A stretch of DNA of 47,795 bases, taken from NCBI RefSeq assembly GCF_014652235.1, contig NZ_BMYK01000036.1:1-47795 (forward strand), written 5' to 3'. Below are positions 28,172 to 36,319 of the stretch, piece after piece (the first letter of the stretch is position 1; each line of letters begins with the position of its first letter). A program made the position numbers and the translations under genes. This DNA comes from Pseudorhodoferax aquiterrae. Lineage in GTDB: Bacteria > Pseudomonadota > Gammaproteobacteria > Burkholderiales > Burkholderiaceae_C. The notes under the pieces are model-generated. The model had not been told where the DNA came from and ran no database searches. It worked only from the letters and a program-made list of their open reading frames with translations.

Positions 28172-28986
28172 TTCTTCAAGTCCAAGGCGCGCCCACCTAC
28201 TGCTACACGGGCGGCAAGCCCTTCGATGCGGCCAGGCCCACCGTCGTCTTCATCCACGGCGTCCTCAACGACCACAGCGTCTGGATCCTGCAGAGCCGCT
28301 ACCTGGCCCACCACGGCTTCAACGTGCTGGCCGTGGACCTGCCCGGCCACTGCCGCAGCGCCGGCGAGGCGCCCGCCTCGGTCGAGCAGGCGGCCGACTT
28401 CATCGCCGCGCTGCTGGATGCGGCCGGCGTGCAGCGCGCCGCGCTGGTCGGCCACAGCTGGGGCTCGCTGATCGCGTTGGAGGCCGCGGCCCGGCTCGGC
28501 GAACGCGTCACGCAGCTGGTGCTGGTCGGCACGGCCTTTCCGATGAAGGTTTCGCAGGCCCTGCTCGATGCCTCGCAGAACGACCCCGAGGCCGCGCTCA
28601 GGATGGTCAACCTGTTCTCGCGCTCCACGCTGGCCGCGCCGCCCTCGGCACTGGGCCCGGGCACCTGGGTCTATGGCGCCAGCCTCGCGCTGGGCCGGCG
28701 CGTGCTGCGCAGCAACCGCGATGCCAACGTGTTCCACCGCGGCTTCCTGGCCTGCGACCGCTACGGCAATGGTGAGGCCGCGATCGCGCAGATCACCTGC
28801 CCGGTGCTGTTCGTGCTCGGCGCCCAGGACCAGATGACGCCGCCCAAGGCTGCCCAAGGCCTGATCGCCAAGGCCCGCGCCGCCGGCAAGACCGTGCAGG
28901 TGGTGCTGCCGCCCGTGGGCCACCACCAGATGACCGAGACCCCCGACGACACCCTCTTCGCGATCCGCGAGTTCCTGTCGCGCTGA
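28168..28986 (+). CDS. Alpha/beta hydrolase
   Basis: 272 residues, coupled by ATGA to metY. VVFIHGVLNDHSVW (oxyanion hole), VLAVDLPGHCRS, nucleophile elbow GHSWGS (S97), then the Asp in VLFVLGAQDQMTPP and the His in LPPVGHHQMTETP. The whole fold is one domain without a signal peptide, so it is cytoplasmic. Coupling to metY suggests a link to homoserine or sulfur metabolism, but it is not MetX-like in length or motifs. The substrate is unknown. Confidence 0.9.
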   Translation: MILQVQGAPTYCYTGGKPFDAARPTVVFIHGVLNDHSVWILQSRYLAHHGFNVLAVDLPGHCRSAGEAPASVEQAADFIAALLDAAGVQRAALVGHSWGSLIALEAAARLGERVTQLVLVGTAFPMKVSQALLDASQNDPEAALRMVNLFSRSTLAAPPSALGPGTWVYGASLALGRRVLRSNRDANVFHRGFLACDRYGNGEAAIAQITCPVLFVLGAQDQMTPPKAAQGLIAKARAAGKTVQVVLPPVGHHQMTETPDDTLFAIREFLSR

Positions 28987-29110
28987 CGGCGGCCCCGTTG
29001 CGCCTGGCGCAGGCTGCGGGGCATGCTGGCCGTCGCGTCCGCGCCGCGGCCGACGCCCAGGCGTTACGATGGCCGCCAGCCCTGCCGCGACAGGGCCAAG
29101 GAGACATCGC

Positions 29111-29446
29111 ATGAGCATTCTTCCCTCGGTCGTGGTCGTCGATCCGCGCCAGTTCAAGAGCTTTGCCGAGTTCTACCCGTTCTACCTGTCCGAGCACCGC
29201 GACCGCACCTGCCGGCGGCTGCATTTCGTGGGCAGCACGCTGGGCCTGCTCTGCCTGGCCGTGCTCGCGGCCACCGGGGACTGGCGCTGGCTCTTCATCG
29301 GCCTGGCCTGTGGTTACCTCTTCGCCTGGATCGGCCATTTCGGTTTCGAGAAGAACAAGCCCGCGAGCTTCAAGCGCCCGCTCTACAGCTTCCTGGGCGA
29401 CTGGGCCATGTACCGCGACATCTGGCTGGGCCGCATCAAGCTGTGA
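29111..29446 (+). CDS. DUF962 (Mpo1-like) membrane protein
   Basis: 111 residues from ATG at 29111, preceded by AAGGAGA. FAEFYPFYLSEHRDRTCRRL, then HFVGSTLGLL and two helices ending FAWIGHFGFEKNKPASFKRP and YSFLGDWAMYRDIW, are the DUF962 signature. Its conserved His residues (EHRDRTCRRLH, GHFGFEKNKP) match the iron-binding positions inferred for yeast Mpo1, which alpha-oxidises 2-hydroxy fatty acids. Bacterial function is unproven. Convergent with the YihY-family gene. Confidence 0.88.
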   Translation: MSILPSVVVVDPRQFKSFAEFYPFYLSEHRDRTCRRLHFVGSTLGLLCLAVLAATGDWRWLFIGLACGYLFAWIGHFGFEKNKPASFKRPLYSFLGDWAMYRDIWLGRIKL

Positions 29447-29457
29447 TGGCACCGGCG

Positions 29458-30696
29458 CTATAGCGCATCACGCAGCCGCAGCGCGTCCCAGCGGCCACGG
29501 TCCCAGAGCCCGGCCAGCGGCGCACTGCGGTCCACCAGCAGCCGCTCGATGAGCGGCGCCAGCGGTGTGCTGTCGGGGTCGGCCAGCAGCACGTAGCGCG
29601 CCTCGGCCGCGCCGTCCGTGCCGTGTGCGGCCTCGTCCAGCCGCGCCACCCAGTCCAGGCCCGCCAGCGCCTGCAGCACGGGCTCCAGCTGCAGCGGGGT
29701 CGTGCCCAGTGCGCGGCCGAGTTCGCCGGCCGACCGCCCATGCGCCTGGCCGCTGCGCGCGCGGTGCAGATGCTGCAGCACCTCGATCGCCAGGTGGAAA
29801 TGCCAGCCGTAGGCGGCCGTGGGCCGCGCCACGCCGGCCAGCAGGCTGGGCAGGTAGGCCGCGATCACGGCGCCCAGCAGCACGATGATCCAGGCCAGGT
29901 AGATCCACAGCAAGAGGATGGGCGCCGTGGCGAAGGTGCCGTACATGGCCGAATAGGTCGGCACCGACCCGATGTACAGGGACAGCAGGCGCTTGGCCAG
30001 CTCGATGCCCACCGACACGAAGATGCCGCCGGCCAGCGCGTGGCCCCACCTCACGTCGGTATTGGGCACATAGCGGTAGACCGCGGCCATGCCCAGCGCG
30101 AGCAGGCCGAACTCCAGGGTGTCCAGCAGCACGCGCACGCCGCCCGGCAGGCTGTCCACCAGACCGCGCGAGGACGAGACCGCGTAAGAAGTCATGGCCA
30201 GGCTGGCGCCCAGCAGCAGTGGCCCCAGCGTGATCAGCGCCCAGTAGATCAGCACGCGCTGGCCCAGCGGCCGCGGCGGCACGCGCCAGATGCGGTTCAG
30301 CGTGCGGTCGATGGTCAGCACCAGCGCCAGCGCCGTGACCAGCACCACCGCCAGGCCCAGGCTGCCGAGCCGGCTGGCCTGGCTCGCGAACTGCGTGAGG
30401 TAGCCCAGCACCTGGCGCGCGATGGTGTGGGGGATCAGGCTTTGCACCAGCCAGCGCTCCAGGCCCTGCTGCAAGGTGCCGAACATCGGGAACACCGTGA
30501 AGATGGCCAGCGCCACCGTGAACAGCGGCACCAGGGCCAGCATGGTGGTGAAGGTGAGGCTGCTGGCGGTCAGCGCGAGCTGGTCCTCGCGGAAGCGCTC
30601 GCGCAGCGTGTGCGCGGTGGTGCGCCAGGGGAAATGCGCCAGATCGCCCAGCAGCGCGTGCAGGCGCTCGGGCAGGTGGCGGGGGGCGGCAGACAT
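29458..30696 (-). CDS. YihY/UPF0761 (BrkB-like) membrane protein
   Basis: About 412 residues from ATG at 30696; ATG at 30708 would add four. FREDQLALTASSLTFTTMLA, LVPLFTVALAIFTVFPMF, then LTIDRTLNRIWRVPPRPLGQ and SVPTYSAMYGTFATAPILLL are family signatures, with six helices. A soluble C-terminal region (about 290-412) resembles a winged helix (RSAGELGRALGTTPLQLEPV, LLADPDSTPLAPLIERLL), as found in longer members. Once named ribonuclease BN by mistake; the true role is unknown. Its start is 21 bases from the divergent DUF2069 gene. Confidence 0.9.
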   Translation of the reverse strand: MSAAPRHLPERLHALLGDLAHFPWRTTAHTLRERFREDQLALTASSLTFTTMLALVPLFTVALAIFTVFPMFGTLQQGLERWLVQSLIPHTIARQVLGYLTQFASQASRLGSLGLAVVLVTALALVLTIDRTLNRIWRVPPRPLGQRVLIYWALITLGPLLLGASLAMTSYAVSSSRGLVDSLPGGVRVLLDTLEFGLLALGMAAVYRYVPNTDVRWGHALAGGIFVSVGIELAKRLLSLYIGSVPTYSAMYGTFATAPILLLWIYLAWIIVLLGAVIAAYLPSLLAGVARPTAAYGWHFHLAIEVLQHLHRARSGQAHGRSAGELGRALGTTPLQLEPVLQALAGLDWVARLDEAAHGTDGAAEARYVLLADPDSTPLAPLIERLLVDRSAPLAGLWDRGRWDALRLRDAL

Positions 30697-30717
30697 GCTC
30701 GGTATCATGCCAGCCCC

Positions 30718-31110
30718 ATGCCTAGCGCCCCCCTGGATCCCACCGTCGCCTGGACCCGCCGCATCGCCGTCGCGAGCCTGCTGGCCATGGTCGCGCTGGG
30801 CCTGGCCTGGGAACTCTGGCTGGCGCCGCTGCGCCCGGGCGGCAGCTGGCTCGCGCTCAAGGTGCTGCCGCTGTGCATCCCGCTGGCCGGCCTGCTCAAG
30901 AACCGCATGTACACCTACCGCTGGCTGAGCCTGCTGATCTGGCTGTATTTCACCGAAGGCGTGGTGCGCGCCTGGAGCGACCCGCTGCCGGCCGGCCGCT
31001 GGTGTGCGCTGGCCGAGTTGCTGCTGTGCCTGCTGCTTTTCGCGGCCTGCGCCATGCATGTGCGGCTGCGCTTTCGCAATGCCCGGCTGGCGGCCGCCGC
31101 CGGCGAATGA
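30718..31110 (+). CDS. DUF2069 membrane protein
   Basis: 130 residues, four hydrophobic segments: IAVASLLAMVALGLAWELWL, LALKVLPLCIPLAGLL, the conserved KNRMYTYRWLSLLIWLYFTE and ALAELLLCLLLFAACAMHVR. This is the usual size and pattern of the DUF2069 family, which is small, proteobacterial and uncharacterised. The FAD-linked dehydrogenase gene follows 16 bases later, so they are probably co-transcribed. Confidence 0.88.
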   Translation: MPSAPLDPTVAWTRRIAVASLLAMVALGLAWELWLAPLRPGGSWLALKVLPLCIPLAGLLKNRMYTYRWLSLLIWLYFTEGVVRAWSDPLPAGRWCALAELLLCLLLFAACAMHVRLRFRNARLAAAAGE

Positions 31111-31126
31111 ACGAGGACTGGACTCC

Positions 31127-32563
31127 ATGACCGCTGCCCTGCTCGACTCCCTGCGCGCCATCGTCGGCGATGCCCATGTGCTCACCGATGGCGACCTCTC
31201 CGCCTGGGAGCAGGACTGGCGCAAGCGCGAGCGCGGCCGCGCGCTGGCCGTGGTGCGGCCCGCCAGCACCGAGCAGGTGGCGGCGGTCGTCAAGGCCTGC
31301 GCGGCGGCCGGCGTCAGCATCGTGCCGCAAGGCGGCAACACCGGCCTGGTTTGCGGCTCCACGCCCGACGCGAGCGGCCGCCAGGTCGTGCTGTCCACCA
31401 GGCGCATGAACGCCGTGCGCGCGATCGACCCGGCCAACCTCACCATCACCGTGGAGGCCGGTTGCGTGCTGCAGTCGCTGCAGGAAATCGCCGAGAAGGA
31501 AGGCTTCCTGTTCCCGCTGAGCCTGGGCGCCGAGGGCAGCTGCACGATCGGCGGCAACCTCTCGACCAACGCCGGCGGCACCCAGGTCGTGCGTTACGGC
31601 AACACGCGCGAGCTGTGCCTGGGCCTGGAAGTCGTGACGGCCGAGGGCGAGGTCTGGAGCGGCCTGACGGGCCTGCGCAAGGACAACACCGGCTACGACC
31701 TGCGCGACCTGTTCGTGGGCGCCGAAGGCACGCTGGGCATCATCACCGCCGCGACCATGAAGCTCTACCCGCTGCCTGCCGTGCAGCTGACGGCCTGGGC
31801 CGCCGTGCCTTCGATGGAGCACGCCGTGGAGCTGCTGGGCCTGGCCCACCGCACGCTGGGCGCGGGCCTCACGGGCTTCGAGGTCATGGGCCGCTTCGCG
31901 CTGAGCCTGGTGGCCAAGCATTTCCCGCAGCAGCGCGTGCCCTTCGTCACCGCCGCAGCGGAGGCCGCCGACGAGACGCCCTGGTGCGTGCTGCTGGAGA
32001 ACTCCGACGACGAATCGGAAGAGCACGCGCGCAGCCGTTTCGAGAAGCTGCTCGAGGTCGCCTTCGAGGCCGGCTGCGTCAGCGATGCCGTGATCGCCGA
32101 GAACCTCACGCAGGCGCGCGCGCTCTGGCACGTCCGCGAGAGCATCACGCTGGCGCAGGTCGAGGAAGGGCTCAACGTCAAGCACGACATCTCGATCCCA
32201 GTCTCGCGCATCCCCGAGTTCGTGCGCACGACCGATGCACTGCTGGCAGAGAAGATCCCCGGCGTGCGCATGGTGGACTTCGGCCACCTGGGCGACGGCA
32301 ACCTGCACTACAACGTGCAGGCGCCCGAAGGCGTCGATGCCAAGGCCTTCCTGGCCGCGCAGGAAGAGCACATCAACACGCTGGTGTTCGACGCGGTCAA
32401 GGCCTTCGACGGCTCGATCTCGGCCGAGCACGGCGTGGGCAGTTTGAAGCAGCACAAGCTGCCGCACTACAAGTCGCCCGTGGCGCTCAAGCTCATGCGC
32501 GCGATCAAGGGTGCGCTGGACCCGGAGAACCGCATGAACCCGGGGCGCGTGCTCGAGGCCTGA
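31127..32563 (+). CDS. FAD-linked 2-hydroxyacid dehydrogenase (GlcD / D-2-hydroxyglutarate dehydrogenase type)
   Basis: 478 residues from ATG at 31127. The FAD-binding domain (about 35-215) holds VRPASTEQVAAVVKACAAAG, VPQGGNTGLVCG, and LGAEGSCTIGGNLSTNAGG. The C-terminal oxidase domain shows a metal-type set HLGDGNLHYNV and EHGVGSLKQHKL. The reaction is oxidation of a D-2-hydroxyacid (D-lactate, glycolate or D-2-hydroxyglutarate) with electrons passed to an acceptor; the sequence does not decide which. No GlcE/GlcF partners follow, which favours a stand-alone D-lactate or D-2-hydroxyglutarate enzyme. Confidence 0.9.
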   Translation: MTAALLDSLRAIVGDAHVLTDGDLSAWEQDWRKRERGRALAVVRPASTEQVAAVVKACAAAGVSIVPQGGNTGLVCGSTPDASGRQVVLSTRRMNAVRAIDPANLTITVEAGCVLQSLQEIAEKEGFLFPLSLGAEGSCTIGGNLSTNAGGTQVVRYGNTRELCLGLEVVTAEGEVWSGLTGLRKDNTGYDLRDLFVGAEGTLGIITAATMKLYPLPAVQLTAWAAVPSMEHAVELLGLAHRTLGAGLTGFEVMGRFALSLVAKHFPQQRVPFVTAAAEAADETPWCVLLENSDDESEEHARSRFEKLLEVAFEAGCVSDAVIAENLTQARALWHVRESITLAQVEEGLNVKHDISIPVSRIPEFVRTTDALLAEKIPGVRMVDFGHLGDGNLHYNVQAPEGVDAKAFLAAQEEHINTLVFDAVKAFDGSISAEHGVGSLKQHKLPHYKSPVALKLMRAIKGALDPENRMNPGRVLEA

Positions 32564-32571
32564 CATGCGCC

Positions 32572-32599
32572 TAAAATCTGCGCATTCCATTTGCGCAGA
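32572..32599 (+). promoter_or_regulatory. Candidate ccdAB promoter -10 and operator palindrome
   Basis: TAAAAT at 32572-32577 is a good -10. Its last base starts a perfect inverted repeat: TCTGCGCA (32577-32584) and TGCGCAGA (32592-32599) around 7 bases, ending 9 bases before the ccdA ATG. A ribbon-helix-helix antitoxin binding here would block its own promoter. No clear -35 was seen in the end of the dehydrogenase gene. Confidence 0.6.
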
Positions 32600-32608
32600 A
32601 ACGATGCC

Positions 32609-32848
32609 ATGCCGCGCTTCGACAACGCTCCCAAGAAGGCCACCAACCTGTCGCTCAACGCCAAGGTGCTGGAGATGGCGCGCGAGCTGGGCATGAACCT
32701 CTCGCAGACCGTCGACGAGCTGCTGGCTGCGGAGGTCAAGCGCCGTTATTGGGAGCGCTGGAACGAGGAGAACAAGGAAGCCGTGGCCGCCTACAACGCC
32801 CGGATCGCCAAGGAAGGCCTTCCGCTCGCCAAGTACCGCAGCTTCTGA
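32609..32848 (+). CDS. ccdA: CcdA-type antitoxin
   Basis: 79 residues. The N-terminal ribbon-helix-helix is KKATNLSLNAKVLEMARELG and MNLSQTVDELLAAEV. The C-terminal toxin-binding arm shows the typical CcdA pattern with WERWNEENKEAVAAYN and EGLPLAKYRSF. It binds CcdB and represses the operon. The toxin gene starts one base after its stop. Confidence 0.95.
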   Translation: MPRFDNAPKKATNLSLNAKVLEMARELGMNLSQTVDELLAAEVKRRYWERWNEENKEAVAAYNARIAKEGLPLAKYRSF

Positions 32849-32849
32849 G

Positions 32850-33164
32850 ATGGCCCGCTTCGACGTCTACCGGCATCCCGATGCCGGACTGCGCAAGTTC
32901 ACGCCCTACCTGCTGGACATCCAGAACGACTACATCGACAGTATCGATACGCGCGTCGTGCTGCCGATGCGCTCCGCCAAGCTGTTCGGCCCGCCCATGC
33001 GCGACCTCAATCCCGGTTTCGAGATCGATGGCATGGCCGTCGTGCTCGACACACCGGCCATCGCAGCGTTCCCTGCCGCGGAATTGCGCCAGCCGGTGCT
33101 GAGCCTGCGGTCGCAGTCCGATGCGATCGTCGGCGCACTCGACACACTTTTCGGCTCGTACTGA
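32850..33164 (+). CDS. ccdB: CcdB-type gyrase toxin
   Basis: 104 residues, the normal length. [10 protein letters not shown] at the start, [20 protein letters not shown], then [19 protein letters not shown] and the C-terminal [19 protein letters not shown] match CcdB; the final helix carries the residues that contact GyrA in the F-plasmid protein (W99, G100, I101 there), which here read LFGSY. Activity is therefore not certain. It sits in a chromosomal context, directly before thyA with one base between genes. Confidence 0.95.
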   Translation: MARFDVYRHPDAGLRKFTPYLLDIQNDYIDSIDTRVVLPMRSAKLFGPPMRDLNPGFEIDGMAVVLDTPAIAAFPAAELRQPVLSLRSQSDAIVGALDTLFGSY

Positions 33165-33165
33165 C

Positions 33166-33990
33166 ATGACCATCCCATCCACCTCCCGCCCGATCCGTTC
33201 CCAGTACGAAGACTTCATGCGCCATGTGCACAGCCATGGCGTGGCCAAGGGCGACCGCACCGGCACGGGCACGCAGAGCGTGTTCGGCCACCAGATGCGC
33301 TTCGACCTGTCCGAGGGCTTCCCGCTGGTCACGACCAAGAAGGTGCACCTCAAATCCATCATCGTGGAACTGCTGTGGTTCCTGACCGGTTCGTCCAACA
33401 ACAACTGGCTCAAGGAGCGCGGCGTGTCGATCTGGGACGAGTGGGCGCGGGAAGACGGCGACCTTGGCCCGGTCTACGGCGTGCAGTGGCGCTCCTGGCC
33501 CACGCCCGATGGCGGCCACATCGACCAGATCGCCGAGGTGGTCAAGCAGCTCAAGAGCAACCCCGATTCGCGCCGCATCATCGTGAGCGCCTGGAACGTG
33601 GCCGACCTGTCGAAGATGGCGCTGATGCCCTGCCACGCCTTCTTCCAGTTCTACGTCGCCGAGGGCAAGCTGAGTTGCCAGCTCTACCAGCGCAGCGCGG
33701 ACATCTTTCTGGGCGTGCCCTTCAACATCGCCAGCTACGCGCTGCTCACCCACATGCTGGCCCAGCAGTGCGACCTGGAGGTCGGCGACTTCATCTGGAC
33801 CGGCGGCGACTGCCACATCTACAGCAACCACGTGGAGCAGGTGGAACTGCAGCTCTCGCGCGAGCCGCGCCCCTACCCCCTGCTGAAGATCCTGCGCAAG
33901 CCCGATTCGATCTTCGACTACCGGTACGAAGACTTCGCCATCGAGGGCTACGACCCGCACCCGGCCATCAAGGCGCCGGTGGCCGTCTGA
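33166..33990 (+). CDS. thyA: Thymidylate synthase
   Basis: 274 residues from ATG at 33166. It methylates dUMP with methylene-tetrahydrofolate. Landmarks: [40 protein letters not shown], the catalytic Cys in [13 protein letters not shown] (C156), [20 protein letters not shown], and [13 protein letters not shown]. The C-terminus ends in API-like KAPVAV. It is followed by folA with 9 bases between, so the dihydrofolate made by ThyA is recycled by its operon partner. Its start lies one base after ccdB. Confidence 0.98.
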   Translation: MTIPSTSRPIRSQYEDFMRHVHSHGVAKGDRTGTGTQSVFGHQMRFDLSEGFPLVTTKKVHLKSIIVELLWFLTGSSNNNWLKERGVSIWDEWAREDGDLGPVYGVQWRSWPTPDGGHIDQIAEVVKQLKSNPDSRRIIVSAWNVADLSKMALMPCHAFFQFYVAEGKLSCQLYQRSADIFLGVPFNIASYALLTHMLAQQCDLEVGDFIWTGGDCHIYSNHVEQVELQLSREPRPYPLLKILRKPDSIFDYRYEDFAIEGYDPHPAIKAPVAV

Positions 33991-33999
33991 GGCACTGAC

Positions 34000-34509
34000 A
34001 TGCCCACACTGCACCTGATCTGGGCCCAGGCCGAAGGCGGCGTCATCGGCTACCACAACACCCTGCCCTGGCGCCTGCCCGAGGACATGGCGCACTTCAA
34101 GGCCACGACCATGGGCTGCCCGGTGCTGATGGGCCGCAAGACCTGGGATTCGCTGCCGCCCAAGTTCCGGCCGCTGCCGGGCCGCATCAACATCGTGCTG
34201 ACGCGCCACCCCGACTGGCAGGCCGACGGCGCGTTGCGCGCGGCCTCGCTTGAGCAGGCCATGGGCCTGTGCCCGGCAGACGCCAAGGTCTGGGTGACGG
34301 GCGGTGCCGATGTCTATGCGCAGGCGCTGCCGCTGGCCAGCACGGCCGTGGTGACCGAGATCGAGGCGAGCTTCGAAGGCGATGCCTTCGCGCCGCGCCT
34401 GGGCGCCGCCTGGACCGAGGTCGCGCGCGAGCGCCATGTCTCGGCCACGGGCCTGGCCTTCAGCTTCGTGCACTACCGCAACAGCGCGCTCACGGCCACG
34501 GGCCTGTAG
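34000..34509 (+). CDS. folA: Dihydrofolate reductase
   Basis: 169 residues. It reduces dihydrofolate with NADPH. LIWAQAEGGVIGYHNTLPWR, LPEDMAHFKATTMGCPVLMG (acidic D29 in the substrate pocket), RKTWDSLPPKFRPLPGR and VWVTGGADVYAQALPLA are all present. Partner of thyA just upstream. The next gene starts 156 bases later in a stretch where I see no clear terminator or promoter. Confidence 0.97.
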   Translation: MPTLHLIWAQAEGGVIGYHNTLPWRLPEDMAHFKATTMGCPVLMGRKTWDSLPPKFRPLPGRINIVLTRHPDWQADGALRAASLEQAMGLCPADAKVWVTGGADVYAQALPLASTAVVTEIEASFEGDAFAPRLGAAWTEVARERHVSATGLAFSFVHYRNSALTATGL

Positions 34510-34665
34510 TCCCGCTCCGACCTCCACGCGGCGCACGGGCCGCTGGAAACACGCGCACTGCGGGCGCGAGACTGTGCGCACCGCCATCGGCACGCGCAAG
34601 ACCTACTCCAACCAGCGCGCCCGGCCCATCGGCCGAGCAACCGTCGGCACCGCCCTGAATGCCGC

Positions 34666-35127
34666 ATGGACCTGCTCGCCGTCTGGATGCCCTGGATCAA
34701 GTTCGTGCACCTGGCCGCCCTGTTGACCTGGTGCGCCAGCCTGCTGGCGCTGCCTCCCTTGCTGGCGCTGGTTCCATCGACCCACGGCCGCGTCGCGCGG
34801 CACCGGTTGCGCGCGGCCATGCGCTTCGTCTACATCGCACTGGCCTCACCGGCCGCCGTGCTGGCCGTGGTCTCGGGCACGGCGCTGATCCACCTCATGA
34901 ACGTCTACGCGCCCTGGTTCTTCGCCAAGCTCACGCTGGTGGCGGCGATGGCCTTGTTCCACGCGGGTTGCGGCAAGCTGATCCTGGTGCTGCGCGAGCG
35001 GCCGCGTGCCTGGCCGCCGGGGCTGCTGCTGGCCATGGCGGGGCTGCCGATGGCGCTGATCCTCGGCGTGCTGTGGCTGGTGCTGGCCCAGCCCGCGTGG
35101 CCCTTCAGTCTTCCTCGTCTTCGTTGA
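34666..35127 (+). CDS. CopD/HemJ-like four-helix membrane protein
   Basis: 153 residues, four helices. The first carries a conserved-looking His in [20 protein letters not shown] (H15), as in HemJ and CopD proteins, and further on [20 protein letters not shown] and [20 protein letters not shown]. Related proteins bind haem or help copper uptake. Next to an oxidase locus, a role in haem or copper supply is a reasonable inference, no more. Its end overlaps the convergent DUF2231 gene by 23 bases. Confidence 0.75.
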   Translation: MDLLAVWMPWIKFVHLAALLTWCASLLALPPLLALVPSTHGRVARHRLRAAMRFVYIALASPAAVLAVVSGTALIHLMNVYAPWFFAKLTLVAAMALFHAGCGKLILVLRERPRAWPPGLLLAMAGLPMALILGVLWLVLAQPAWPFSLPRLR

Positions 35128-35587
35128 GGACGCCCACCCGATGCTCGAACACCAGCGTCCCGCCCAGCCAGCCCGCCACCCCCACCAGCAGCACCCCGAG
35201 GCCGGAGAGGTACATCCCCATGGGCACGATGGCCGCCTCGGCATCGCCCAGCCGCAGGCCCCAGTTGGCCATGCCGACCGACAGCAGCATCACGGCCACG
35301 ACGAAGTGGCTCCAGGCGGCGGCGCGGCGGCGGATGTCGCGCACGACCAGCAGTTCGGCCGTGCCGACCAGGCCGGCCGCGATGCCGCTCAGCGCACCAC
35401 CGCCGGCCAGCCACAGCGACATGCGGGCCCAGAACGGGTCGCTGAAGTACCACCAGGCCAGGTCGCTCGCGAACACGCTGACCAGGAAGGCGATCGGGAA
35501 CGGCACCAGCATCGCGTGCGCGGGATGGCCGAAGAAGTGCACGCTGGTCGTCGTGCCGTGCGGAATGGGGTCGGCGTAGTGCTTCAT
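35105..35587 (-). CDS. DUF2231 membrane protein
   Basis: 160 residues from ATG at 35587. VHFFGHPAHAMLVPFPIAFL is the DUF2231 hallmark (His-Pro, MLVPFPI). Three more helices follow (SLWLAGGGALSGIAAGLVG, WSHFVVAVMLLSVGMANWGL, YLSGLGVLLVGVAGWLGGTL). The family is often found with cytochromes and oxidases but has no established function. It is head-to-head with subunit II, and the two reading frames overlap at their 5' ends if the start at 35579 is right. Confidence 0.85.
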   Translation of the reverse strand: MKHYADPIPHGTTTSVHFFGHPAHAMLVPFPIAFLVSVFASDLAWWYFSDPFWARMSLWLAGGGALSGIAAGLVGTAELLVVRDIRRRAAAWSHFVVAVMLLSVGMANWGLRLGDAEAAIVPMGMYLSGLGVLLVGVAGWLGGTLVFEHRVGVLNEDEED

Positions 35588-36319
35588 GCTGCGCACCACT
35601 GTAGAAGGCGCGCGGCGCGGCGCGCTGCCGGCGCACACGCCGTGGCCCTGTGCGCAACCACCCTGCTGGCCGGTTGCGGCACCAGCGGCCCGCTGTCCGC
35701 GCTGGACCCGGCCGGCCCGGGCGCCGCGCCCATCGCACAGGTCTGGTGGTGGATGTTCTGTAGCGCCAGCGTGCTCACGCTGGGCATGACGGTGCTGGGC
35801 CTGGCCGCCGCGTTGCGGCGCCGGCCCGGCGGGGTGTCCACGCCGCGCGCGGAGCGCGCCTGGCTGCTCGGCGGCGGGCTGCTGCTGCCGGGCCTGGCGA
35901 TCGGGGCGCTGCTGCTGTGGGGCCTGCGCGCCGGCCACGCCTTGCTGCCCTTGCCCGGCGCAGCCCCCGTGTTCACGGTGGAGGTCACGGCGCGCCAGTG
36001 GCAGTGGGACGTGCACTACCCGGCCCATCCGCTCGCATCGACGCAGCCCAACCGCATCGACATCCCGGCCGGCCAGCCCGTGGACGTGCGCGTGCGCACG
36101 GTCGACGTGATCCACGGCTTCTGGGTGCCGCGCCTGGGCGGCAAGATCGACACGATCCCGGGCCGCACCAACGTCGTCCGCCTGCAGGCCGATGCACCAG
36201 GCATCTACCGCGGCGTCTGCGCCGAGTACTGTGGCACGGGCCACGCGCGCATGCCCATGGAAGTGCATGCGCACGCGCCCGAAGCACTGGCCGCACGCAT
36301 GGCCGGGGGGACGCCGTGA
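35579..36319 (+). CDS. Cytochrome c oxidase subunit II, lipoprotein type
   Basis: 246 residues from GTG at 35579; GTG at 35642 is an alternative. The longer form has a good lipoprotein signal: Arg-rich n-region, hydrophobic core and LLAGC (Cys33). Two helices follow (about 54-78 and 98-118), then a cupredoxin domain with ARQWQWDVHYP, VIHGFWVPRLGGKIDTIPGR and the full CuA set in CAEYCGTGHARM (Cys, Glu, Cys, His, Met). It takes electrons from a periplasmic cytochrome c; no c-type haem domain is fused. It overlaps the subunit I+III gene in GTGA. Confidence 0.9.
   Translation: MLHAAHHCRRRAARRAAGAHAVALCATTLLAGCGTSGPLSALDPAGPGAAPIAQVWWWMFCSASVLTLGMTVLGLAAALRRRPGGVSTPRAERAWLLGGGLLLPGLAIGALLLWGLRAGHALLPLPGAAPVFTVEVTARQWQWDVHYPAHPLASTQPNRIDIPAGQPVDVRVRTVDVIHGFWVPRLGGKIDTIPGRTNVVRLQADAPGIYRGVCAEYCGTGHARMPMEVHAHAPEALAARMAGGTP

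Noticed and set aside
28987-29110. Riboswitch or small RNA between the hydrolase and DUF962 genes
   Set aside because: The 124 bases are GC-rich with short incidental stems only; no known riboswitch core was recognised.
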